The notes under the pieces were generated by a model. The model was given only the letters and a program-made list of their open reading frames with translations. It was not told where the DNA came from and made no database searches. The translations under genes and the position numbers were made by a program. DNA of 64,000 nt from an uncultured Thermoguttaceae bacterium. Its GTDB lineage: Bacteria; Planctomycetota; Planctomycetia; Pirellulales; Thermoguttaceae. The stretch lies in the NCBI GenBank assembly GCA_938084835.1, contig CALKER010000002.1, positions 62,001-126,000 of the forward strand. Reading direction: 5' to 3'. Shown piece after piece: positions 47,155 to 54,827 of this stretch (position 1 is the stretch's first letter; each line of letters begins with the position of its first letter).

Positions 47155-47784
47155 ATGAAGTTCCCTATGAACCAGGGCCAGACGACGATAGCTTGGCCAC
47201 GACAGGTTCACTTGAGGCCATTACGACCGGTGGCATTTTCCCAAGCGGTAGCCCAGGTGTCGGACGGCGATCTGCTTCTTTTCCGACGGGTGGGGATAGT
47301 GGCTCGTGCGGGACGGGGTGTTCACTCGCACGCAGCGATGGCCGCTTGGTGGGACACGGAACTTTTCCTTTTAGAGGTGACCCCACGGTACGGTGGGAGG
47401 GCGGTACGGTTGGCGGCTGCTGTGGAAAAATATCCTGGCCGAATTGATCTCTTCCGAGCCGATCCGGAGGGGCATTATCCCCATTTTGATCGCAGGGGTG
47501 CTGTACAGGCCATGCAGCGGCTTATGGGCCAGCCCTATGGGTGGGGACGTCTGATGGGGATTGTGCTGCGGCGCTTACCCCTGCTTCGGCTTGTGCTTCC
47601 AACGGCCACGGCCGGTGAGACCCCGGTCCATCAAGCGGCTTTTTGCAGCGAGGCGGTGGCCTGGGCCGCCAGGGTTGGCGGTGGGGTGGATCCGGTCCCC
47701 CACTTGGCCGACCGCTTCACCGAACCGGCCGATTTGGCGCGGAGCCTCTTCCATCGCTATTGGCTTACCTTTGTGCCGGGATGA
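47155..47784 (+). CDS. YiiX/NlpC-P60-like permuted papain-fold hydrolase
   Basis: The 209-residue protein has AGAGGT before the ATG at 47155 (a GTG at 47152 is also possible). DGDLLLFRRVG near residue 37, HSHAAM with H57 or H59, LFLLEVTPRYGG, and FCSEAVAWA with C164 follow the layout of circularly permuted papain-fold enzymes of the YiiX/YaeF class, where His comes before Cys. These cleave peptides or amide bonds, often in the cell wall or on lipids. No signal peptide is seen, so it may be delivered by another route. In phage or GTA clusters such enzymes serve as tail-associated cell-wall hydrolases, but that is inference. Confidence 0.65.
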   Translation: MKFPMNQGQTTIAWPRQVHLRPLRPVAFSQAVAQVSDGDLLLFRRVGIVARAGRGVHSHAAMAAWWDTELFLLEVTPRYGGRAVRLAAAVEKYPGRIDLFRADPEGHYPHFDRRGAVQAMQRLMGQPYGWGRLMGIVLRRLPLLRLVLPTATAGETPVHQAAFCSEAVAWAARVGGGVDPVPHLADRFTEPADLARSLFHRYWLTFVPG

Positions 47785-48046
47785 CGTCAGGGGGCCGAAT
47801 CTCGCCTGTGAATGTTGGATACATAAGCACCGTGGTGGCTGCGACAGCATGCGGGGCAGGGATCTGGGCAAGAGCGGGGGCATGCCAGGGCGGGGCGGAG
47901 GCGGCGGTTGACCGGGCGGGGAACTGTCGGCCCAAGGCCAACGGCGAGGCGACGGCCCGGTCCCCCTCCGCCACGCCCACTTTTTACTCAAGCCAAATTT
48001 CCCGGGCTTATTCTTCAGGGATCGCTTCGGCGGAGGTGAAGGGCTG

Positions 48047-48075
48047 TTGACAAATATTTTTTGGACAGATTAAAA
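48047..48075 (+). promoter_or_regulatory. possible sigma70-type promoter for the second protease gene
   Basis: TTGACA at 48047-48052 is a perfect -35 box. TTAAAA at 48070-48075 is a partial -10 box 17 bases downstream. The GTG start at 48096 follows. Confidence 0.45.
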
Positions 48076-48095
48076 GCTACCAAGGGGCACAGCCA

Positions 48096-49520
48096 GTGAC
48101 GGAGCGTTTGTTACTAGCCCTTGAGCTCGTCGTTGGGATGACGATGGCCGTTGCGCCCTCGTCCAGGGCGAAGGCGAGCGTGGGTGCCACTTACTGGGGC
48201 AGCGGATTTTATAGACCAATTTCGCAAGGGTGCCAATCGTTTTCGGCCGACGCCGCCACGGCGTGGGATAGCCGCACGAAATCGGCCTGGGCCATCGGCC
48301 CGCTTTCTACGCCTGCACTGCTGGCCAGCTCGCCGGGCATCTTTGCTACCGGAGTGGCAACGGCTCCAAGGGACTGCAAGGCAACACCGGCGGGTCCGGT
48401 GCCTACACAACCCCATCGGGCGGTAGCTCGGGTGATTGCCGGCCAGTGGAAACGCAATTACGGAACAGGAACGGTGGTGGCCGCGGCTTCGGACCGGGCT
48501 TGGCTGGTTACGTGCGCCCACTTGTTTCAGGGAATTCCGCGGGGAGGGGCCGGTCCCCCGGTGGTGGCTCTTTTCCCGGATGGTCAGCGCGGGCTTGGCC
48601 GGTTGATCGCTTTGGACGAAACGTGGGACCTAGCGCTCGTGGAGCTTCCCGGGATAACGATTCAAGCGGTGAAGGTCGCCGAGCACTCCCCACAGGTGGG
48701 GCAATGGTTGACAAGTTGCGGTTACGGGTCCGAGGGGCAATTTGCCTGTAACCGGGGCCAACTGCAAGGCTATGTGTCGCCTGGCCGGAGCCCTATCCGC
48801 GAGATGTTTACCCTCTCGGGAAAGGCACGCCAGGGAGATTCCGGAGGACCGGTTTTCGACAGCTCCGGCCAGCTGGTGGGTGTGCTGTGGGGAAGCGATG
48901 GCCAGGTGGTGGTAGCCACCGGCTGTAGCCGGCTGCGAGAGTTTCTCAGGCGGGTGTTGCCCGAGTGGGAGCGTCATCCCGGAGCTTCTCCACCTCGTGG
49001 GTCGGAGCCACCTCCCGGCACTTGCCCGGCACCTTGTGACGGGGATCGCCATGCCTCCGAAAGCGCGGTGTCTCGCACTGAGCTAGCGGCTTTGGCCGAG
49101 CGGGTGCGAAAGCTCGAGCAAGAAGTAGGCCTGGGCGGATCGATCGAGGCCCCCACGCGCAGACTCAGCGAACGATTGAGGCAACTGGAGGAGGCGGCAG
49201 CCTTGCTACCGGCTTTGCGCCAAAGGGTGACCGAGGCAGAACAGGCCCTGGGATCGGCCAACCTTCGGGCCGTCGTCCGCGATGTAGCTCTTGGCCTCCT
49301 TGCCGAGCAGACGCCGTCGGTGGTTGATCGGCTCGTGCCCCGGTTGGTGGAAGCCCTTGGCTGGACCACACCCCCCTCGCTGGCTTTGGTCCTAGCGTCG
49401 CGGTTGTTAGCTCGGCTTTTGGCTCGCCGGGCGGGTGCAGTTCGTCGACAACTCCGCCGGCACAAGGTTCCTTCGGCGCGATCGGCACCTACAAGGGAAT
49501 CACCGGCGGAAGAGAGATAA
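48096..49520 (+). CDS. exported trypsin-like protease with coiled-coil C-terminus
   Basis: The 474-residue product has a GTG start with AAGGGG eight bases upstream. Residues 1-27 could form a signal peptide. After about 105 residues of Ala/Pro/Ser-rich sequence a chymotrypsin-fold domain shows GTGTVVAAASDRAWLVTCAHLF (H142), TWDLALVEL (D178) and ARQGDSGGPVFDS (S249), so the triad is intact. A charged helical region (about 330-395) looks like coiled coil and is followed by a basic tail. It is not closely similar to the first protease outside the catalytic domain. Confidence 0.82.
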   Translation: MTERLLLALELVVGMTMAVAPSSRAKASVGATYWGSGFYRPISQGCQSFSADAATAWDSRTKSAWAIGPLSTPALLASSPGIFATGVATAPRDCKATPAGPVPTQPHRAVARVIAGQWKRNYGTGTVVAAASDRAWLVTCAHLFQGIPRGGAGPPVVALFPDGQRGLGRLIALDETWDLALVELPGITIQAVKVAEHSPQVGQWLTSCGYGSEGQFACNRGQLQGYVSPGRSPIREMFTLSGKARQGDSGGPVFDSSGQLVGVLWGSDGQVVVATGCSRLREFLRRVLPEWERHPGASPPRGSEPPPGTCPAPCDGDRHASESAVSRTELAALAERVRKLEQEVGLGGSIEAPTRRLSERLRQLEEAAALLPALRQRVTEAEQALGSANLRAVVRDVALGLLAEQTPSVVDRLVPRLVEALGWTTPPSLALVLASRLLARLLARRAGAVRRQLRRHKVPSARSAPTRESPAEER

Positions 49521-49577
49521 ACCGGCTGGGAATGGGAGGGCTGTGTCGATCCCTCGTGGCATTGGGAGAGGTTACCT

Positions 49578-49832
49578 ATGGGATCTATGGAATGGCTGAT
49601 GCTTGGGGGCGTTGCTGTGACGGTTGTTGTTGCCCTTGCCCCCTGGGCGGGGATGGTTCATGCCCGCCTGGCAGTCCTGACCGCTCAACTAGCCTCGATC
49701 GAGGCCAAGGTAGAAAAGCTCCTGCGGGTCCACGAGGAAAACCTGCCCCGGGGAGCCGTCTGGGAGGCCCGACTGGCAGCGGTGGAAGAACGCCTCCGGC
49801 AAGTGGACCGCTATCTTGCGGAGGCTGGCTAA
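49578..49832 (+). CDS. small membrane protein with coiled coil
   Basis: The 84-residue protein has one N-terminal hydrophobic helix (WLMLGGVAVTVVVALAPWAGM), then a charged helix with heptad spacing (LAVLTAQLASIEAKVEKLL and VEERLRQVDRYLAEAG). GAGAGG precedes the ATG. The layout recalls phage-encoded XhlA-type or holin-accessory proteins, but the family is uncertain. It follows the second protease by 58 bases. Confidence 0.6.
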   Translation: MGSMEWLMLGGVAVTVVVALAPWAGMVHARLAVLTAQLASIEAKVEKLLRVHEENLPRGAVWEARLAAVEERLRQVDRYLAEAG

Positions 49833-50001
49833 GGGCAGAACTCCGACGTCGGACACACTCTGAGATCTCACTTAAGGCCCTTTCAACACTGATTCATAGG
49901 TGCCGGTCGGAGCAAACACGTTATGGTGGAGAGATTTCACCTTTTGAAGCAAGCCTGTATGCGCCGGCAGGCTGTCTGGGAAGCCACAAGGAGCTTTAGC
50001 G

Positions 50002-50556
50002 GTGCTTGTACGCGATCGGATTGTGGAGCTTCGCCGGGTGCCGGCGCATTTACTTCGGCCTCACCCGCGAAATTGGCGGAGCCATCCGGAAAGTCAGCGG
50101 AACATCCTTCGTGGACTTTTGGCCGAGGTGGGTTATGCCGATGCCCTCATTGCTCGGTCGCTACCCGACGGCACACTGCAGCTGCTCGACGGGCACCTGC
50201 GGGCGGAACTTACCCCTAACTGTCATGTGCCTGTGCTTGTAGTCGACCTGGACGACAAAGAAGCGGACAAACTCCTTGCCCTCCTCGATCCCTTGGCTGG
50301 GCTTGCCGAGGCTAATCACCACACTTTAGCCGAGCTTGCTTCCTCGGTGGAGACGCAGAATGAAGCTGTGCGGGACTTTCTCCAATCGCTCGCGGCTCCC
50401 GCAGGGGAGGAATCGCCAGAGGAAAAACCGCCGTCGGAAATTCCTCTGCCGGAGTTGTATCAGGTGGTGGTAGATTGTCGCGACGAAGCCGAGCAAGCTA
50501 CCCTTTACGAACGCCTGACTGCGGAAGGATACAAATGTCGACTGGTGAACATGTAA
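50002..50556 (+). CDS. ParB-like N-terminal domain protein
   Basis: The 184-residue protein has a GTG start with AAGGAG at the proper distance. The ParB/Srx-like core is seen in LRPHPRNWRSHPESQ, LIARSLPDGTLQLLDGHLRAEL and VLVVDLDDKEADKLLALLDPLAG. The usual GERR motif is replaced by DGHLR, as in phage ParB-like proteins. There is no HTH domain, so it is not a chromosomal ParB. Its last 22 bases overlap the start of the ABC-GNAT gene, so the two are cotranslated. Confidence 0.85.
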   Translation: MLVRDRIVELRRVPAHLLRPHPRNWRSHPESQRNILRGLLAEVGYADALIARSLPDGTLQLLDGHLRAELTPNCHVPVLVVDLDDKEADKLLALLDPLAGLAEANHHTLAELASSVETQNEAVRDFLQSLAAPAGEESPEEKPPSEIPLPELYQVVVDCRDEAEQATLYERLTAEGYKCRLVNM

Positions 50557-51893
50557 CGCGTAAGACTTCGGGGGCCGAGCCGGACGATCACAACCCCGCC
50601 CTCTCGGTTATGACCCAGTCGCTGCCGGCTGGTCACGCCACTTCTGAGGTTGCCCCTTGTGAGGGAGTATCCCAGTGTCGCTTTTGTCACACGGATTTTA
50701 GTCTTCCGCAGCGGGTGAATTTTTCGCTGAGGACACCGGTTCGCGGTTCATTTCGGGTCGAGCAAATTCGGGCAATGTTCGATCTGCCGGTAAGGGACGA
50801 ATCGGTCCGGCAGGTGGATTTGAGCTTTGGCCCGCTACCGCCCGAGTGGCGGATTGGGCTGATTGTCGGTCCTTCGGGAAGTGGGAAAAGTTCGCTGGCG
50901 CGGTGGCTTTTCGGGCAGCACCTTTATCAGCCGGGGGATTGGCCCACCGACTGTGCGGTGGTAGATGCCTTCGGGGCTGTTTCCCTAAAGCTTTTGGTGC
51001 GGACGCTGACGGCGGTAGGTTTTAGCTCTCCCCCGGCCTGGCTTCGGCCCTATGCGGTGCTTTCCACTGGGGAGAAAGCTCGATGCGATCTGGCCCGGGC
51101 GGTAGTGGAGGCTCTTGTCCGGGGCCAGGCCTCCTGTGGCATTCCCGCCCCTGTGATGGTGTCACGCACCCAGGTTGGTCCATCCCACCAACTGCCTTTA
51201 GTGGTTGTGGACGAATTCACCAGTGTGGTTGACCGCACTGTAGCCAGGGCCATTGCCGCCGCTTTGAGACGGGCCATTTCCCGCAACCTTCTCCCCTGCC
51301 GATTCGTGGCGGTGACGTGCCACTATGACGTAGTGCCTTGGCTGTGTCCGGACTGGGTTGTGGACCTGGCCACCGGGACTTTTCAGGTGCAACCCACGAG
51401 CCGGCCGTCCATTCAGCTGGAGCTTTTTCGGGCCCCCCACTCAGCGTGGCAGGTGTTTGCGCCGCATCATTATCTGACGGGAAATTTGAGCGCAGCGGCT
51501 CAGTGCTTTGTTGCCTGTTGGGAGGACCGGCCTGTGTGCTTCTGTGCCCTGATCCCGCAGGGCGGACGCCCGGGCTGGCGCCGGATCTCGCGATTGGTCA
51601 TCCTCCCGGAGTATCAGGGACTGGGGATTGGCTCGGCAGTACTGCACGCGGTGGCGGAGTGGCTCCTGTCGGCCAACATTCGCACCAGCATCACCACCTC
51701 GCATCCGGCGATGATTGCCTATCTCCAGCGCAGTGCGGCGTGGCGAATTACCCGACGTCAACGAACCGGCGCACAATTCCGCCGCCCGGCCGGCGCCCCG
51801 CTGCGGGGACGCTGGGTTGTGTCGGCCGAGTTTTGGCCCCCAGGCCGCACTTCTCAAGCTCGGGGCATCCGCTCGGTGCGGGCGGTCAACTGA
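50535..51893 (+). CDS. ABC-type ATPase fused to a GNAT acetyltransferase domain (COG2401-like)
   Basis: The ATG at 50535 has GAAGGA upstream and gives 452 residues. A CxxC pair (C48, C51) and a short region precede a complete ABC ATPase: Walker A GPSGSGKS (112-119), signature LSTGEKARCDLA (176-187), Walker B PLVVVDEFTS (221-230) and switch H263. There are no membrane segments, so this is not a transporter. The C-terminal GNAT domain has RISRLVILPEYQGLGIGSAVL (351-370), the acetyl-CoA loop, and TSHPAMIAYLQRSAAWR. The ABC-acetyltransferase fusion corresponds to COG2401, known mainly from archaea. A DNA-modification role like that of the GNAT-fold Mom protein of phage Mu is possible but inferred. 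Confidence 0.85.
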   Translation: MSTGEHVTRKTSGAEPDDHNPALSVMTQSLPAGHATSEVAPCEGVSQCRFCHTDFSLPQRVNFSLRTPVRGSFRVEQIRAMFDLPVRDESVRQVDLSFGPLPPEWRIGLIVGPSGSGKSSLARWLFGQHLYQPGDWPTDCAVVDAFGAVSLKLLVRTLTAVGFSSPPAWLRPYAVLSTGEKARCDLARAVVEALVRGQASCGIPAPVMVSRTQVGPSHQLPLVVVDEFTSVVDRTVARAIAAALRRAISRNLLPCRFVAVTCHYDVVPWLCPDWVVDLATGTFQVQPTSRPSIQLELFRAPHSAWQVFAPHHYLTGNLSAAAQCFVACWEDRPVCFCALIPQGGRPGWRRISRLVILPEYQGLGIGSAVLHAVAEWLLSANIRTSITTSHPAMIAYLQRSAAWRITRRQRTGAQFRRPAGAPLRGRWVVSAEFWPPGRTSQARGIRSVRAVN

Positions 51894-51946
51894 GTGGTCC
51901 TGCCGCGTCGGGTTGTTGCTGGCTGGCCCTAAGGGACTGCTAACCC

Positions 51947-52435
51947 ATGCCCACGCGAGGAAGACCCCCACTTTTGGACGAGATCAAACGCCGCGAGATT
52001 CTCGCCATTCTCTCGGTCGGCTGTAGTCGTTCTACGGCAGCCGATTACGTGGGTTGCTCCGTCAGCACGATCCAAAAGACGGCGGAGCGCGATCCGGCCT
52101 TTGCCGATGAGTTGCGCCGTGCCGAATCCCGCGCCGAGATCGTGTTGCTTCAAGCCATCCAGCAGGCGGCCCGCAAGGAACAATATTGGCGGGCTGCTGC
52201 CTGGGCTTTGGAACGCACTAAGCCGGAGCAATTCGGCCCACGGCGGCCGGGAGCTATCCCCCTCAAAGACTTGCAAGCGCTCATCGAAGCCCTTGTTTCC
52301 CTGGTGGTGGAGGAACTTCCCGATCGAAGTTGTAAACGCCTATTAAAACGAATCGACAGTCTGCTGGCCGACTTTGGCCTCGGGCCCTTAGGCCCACCGG
52401 CGGGGCGGTCCGCATCGAGGACAAAAACCGGATAA
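51947..52435 (+). CDS. terminase small subunit-like HTH protein
   Basis: The 162-residue protein starts at an ATG in the usual spacing. Residues about 8-50 (DEIKRREILAILSVGCSRSTAADYVGCSVSTIQKT) form a helix-turn-helix. The next helix, RAESRAEIVLLQAIQQAA, and KEQYWRAAAWALERTKPEQF with FGPRR follow the common pattern of small terminase subunits that recognise phage DNA for packaging. The 3' half is helical. It is the last gene of the plus-strand cluster and the closest small-terminase candidate for the large terminase at 5123-6751. Confidence 0.7.
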   Translation: MPTRGRPPLLDEIKRREILAILSVGCSRSTAADYVGCSVSTIQKTAERDPAFADELRRAESRAEIVLLQAIQQAARKEQYWRAAAWALERTKPEQFGPRRPGAIPLKDLQALIEALVSLVVEELPDRSCKRLLKRIDSLLADFGLGPLGPPAGRSASRTKTG

Positions 52436-52510
52436 GCCCAATTCCCGTATCCCCTCAAGTGTTCACCACGCTTTTTTTAGGGGAGAAATAGGCGGTGGTT
52501 TTTACCGGAA

Positions 52511-52606
52511 TCGCAACCGGCGGACCTCACGGAGATATCCCTCTCCACCAGATAGTGCGGTAGTGTTCATGTGCCACTTGCGGCCCTTGCGGAGATATGC
52601 CGGCGA
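52511..52606. repeat. direct repeat pair, 60-base spacing
   Basis: Aligning the block at 52511 with that at 52571 gives about 20 identical positions out of 26. The conserved core is CGGAGATAT, at 52530 and 52590. The spacing is exactly 60 bases. Confidence 0.45.
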
Positions 52607-52701
52607 CGGAGCCCCCACGAGCTCCCGGCTAGAGCTCCTTTCTGGCTGGTGGACACTTGGCGGTCAGGCCGGGGCGCAAGGCCGGGTGCGCCTGTGGTTG
52701 G

Positions 52702-52814
52702 AATGAGTTTAACACTTCAGCTGCAATGAGTTTGAAACTTGTTAGACGAAATGAGTGAAAGACTTGTAGATGAAATGAGTTTGATACCGCATTTGATACT
52801 GCAATTGGAATGAG
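52702..52814. repeat. 24-base degenerate tandem repeat
   Basis: AATGAG recurs at 52702, 52725, 52750, 52774 and 52809, so spacings are 23, 25, 24 and 35 bases. On the minus strand the block reads as imperfect eight-residue repeats such as NSFHLQVF and HSFRLTSF. No gene start or family is attached. Confidence 0.5.
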
Positions 52815-53185
52815 TTTAAGGAGCAGCAATTGGCTTTTCGGCGGGAGAGCTTGCGGTGATTTATCCTCCCGGCAGTTTAGGTGCGGAAGGTCATGCTACC
52901 GGGGCTGCGGAAGGCCTCTCTCCAGTCTGTGCTGCCAAAAGGTAAAACCTCCTGCGGGCAAGCTGCTGGAAGAATTCGGAGGGTAAAAGCTTGCCCTCTG
53001 GCCAGGTTCCGGGATTGTTGGCCGGGAGGTAAATCTCGAACCGAAAATCGCGCTTTGCTGGCAAGGCCGAGCCGCGTTCACCCGGCCGGCCACCTCCCCG
53101 ACCACCCTAGGCCGGCCAGTAGTCTCCGTAACCTAATGTCCCTACTGTGGTTGGCTACCGCTTGATGGAACCGGTTGGGGCAGGG

Positions 53186-54700
53186 TTAAGGTTCTCCCCT
53201 TGGGCTGAGTGAAGCGTAGTCGGCCCCATTGAGGCTGGCCACCACGGACCGAAGCCACGCTTCTTGCTCGGCAAGCATCGATTGGACGCGGTCGGGGTGT
53301 TCCGCCGCCACATTAGTGGTCTCATACGGATCCTTCTCCAGGTGATAAAGTTCCAACCGGACGGGTTGCTTTGCCGGTTGAATGCGGTGGAGCTTCCAAT
53401 GGCCCTCGATCCAGGCGGCATGACCGGGAAAGCTATCCGTCGGATATGGGGGCTCTGGAAGTTGGCCCGCTTGTTGACTGGGAGGATCGGGGGGAAGATC
53501 TTCGCCGCGCTGCTGAGCCTCCAAGAGTTTTGCCATCCACTGGGCGCTTGGCGTCTGAATCCCGGGGGCCGGATAGTGCCAAAAGCCTAGCGGTGCCGGC
53601 CGCTGGTCCACATGTCCCTCGAGGATGGGAACCAGGCTGATGCCGTCGAGCGGTGGTAGGGGCCGCTCCGGCTTCAAGCCAACCAGTTCCACAAGCGTGG
53701 GAAGGATATCGCTGGAACAACATCGGGCCGTAATCACCCGTGGCGAGGGGAAGCGAGTTGGCCATTCGAGGATGCTCGGCACCAAAAGCCCCCCCTCGTA
53801 AATCTGGCCCTTATGGCCACGAAATCCCCCGGTTGACCCCACCTTGGGAAGCGCCCCGTTATCGCTGGTATACCACAGGATGGTCTGTTGGCGAATTCCC
53901 AAATCCTGGAGAGCTTGCCGCAGCATGCCGAAGGCATAATCCAGCGCGGTGATCTCTCCGTAAAAGTGCCGGAGGGTATTCGGCTGCTCGGGGTAAAGGG
54001 CGAGGAATTCCTCGGCAGCTTGATGGGGAGCATGGGGCGAGCCAAAACACACGTAGGCGAAGAAGGGCCGGCCGGCTCCCACTTGCTCCTTGATCCAGCT
54101 CAGGGCAAGTTGCGCTGTGACCACCGAGCTTTCCCCCCGAAACGCCACAGCCCGACCTTCATCGCTGAGGATGGGGTCGTTGTCGAAAAAGTTTGGGGAG
54201 CTTACCCAGCGGCTAAAGCCCATGCGGCCGGGATGAACCGGGCTTGTCCGATACACGGAGCCCAGATGCCATTTGCCGAAATGTCCCGTGGCATAGCCGG
54301 CCTGCTGCAACAGCGCCGCCAGCGTGACTTCTTGCGGACGAATAGGATACCCCCAGGTGAAAACACTCATCCGGTTGGGGTGCCGACCGGTGAGGATGCT
54401 TGCCCGCGTGGGGGAACAAACCGGAGCATGGGCGTAAAAGCGATCGAAGCGGACGCCGGCTCGCGCAGCGGCATCCAAATGCGGCGTTTTCAATACCGGA
54501 TGGCCTTGGAAGCCTACATCCCCCCAACCGTGGTCATCAGCCACCACCAGCAGAATGTTGGGCTGGCTTGCCGCAACTGACACCTCAAACGGACAGCTCG
54601 TCAAAACAATCCCAAGCGCAACTGCAAAAGCCCACCACGGCGCGGTAAACGGTGATGGCGGACTCATCCGCTGCCCAGAAGCCAGCAAAAATAATCCCAT
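53186..54700 (-). CDS. exported sulfatase (formylglycine-dependent)
   Basis: The 504-residue protein has AGGAGA upstream of the ATG. A signal peptide (AFAVALGIVLTSCPFEVSVAA) precedes the sulfatase core: NILLVVADDHGWGDVGFQG with metal-binding Asp residues, then CSPTRASILTG, the CxPxR signature whose Cys becomes formylglycine. The middle has HFGKWHLG and YTSDNGALPKVGSTGGFRGHKG. Hydrolysis of sulfate esters of polysaccharide is expected; substrate unknown. Planctomycetes carry many such genes. Confidence 0.92.
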   Translation of the reverse strand: MGLFLLASGQRMSPPSPFTAPWWAFAVALGIVLTSCPFEVSVAASQPNILLVVADDHGWGDVGFQGHPVLKTPHLDAAARAGVRFDRFYAHAPVCSPTRASILTGRHPNRMSVFTWGYPIRPQEVTLAALLQQAGYATGHFGKWHLGSVYRTSPVHPGRMGFSRWVSSPNFFDNDPILSDEGRAVAFRGESSVVTAQLALSWIKEQVGAGRPFFAYVCFGSPHAPHQAAEEFLALYPEQPNTLRHFYGEITALDYAFGMLRQALQDLGIRQQTILWYTSDNGALPKVGSTGGFRGHKGQIYEGGLLVPSILEWPTRFPSPRVITARCCSSDILPTLVELVGLKPERPLPPLDGISLVPILEGHVDQRPAPLGFWHYPAPGIQTPSAQWMAKLLEAQQRGEDLPPDPPSQQAGQLPEPPYPTDSFPGHAAWIEGHWKLHRIQPAKQPVRLELYHLEKDPYETTNVAAEHPDRVQSMLAEQEAWLRSVVASLNGADYASLSPRGEP

Positions 54701-54827
54701 GGGATGATCTCCTTTCGCTTATCTCGCTCGGCACGCGTCCTAGGGTTTTTGCGCATCCAGAGGGTGGCCAATTGTTGATGGCCCGGAATTCGTCTACGCC
54801 TTGGGGGCAGGGATATTTTTTTGCGGA

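Larger units (their letters stand above)
52436..53185. other. gene-poor gap with two repeat types
   Basis: About 750 bases. No convincing gene. A 60-base spaced pair lies at 52511-52606 and a 24-base tandem repeat at 52702-52814. Confidence 0.55.
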
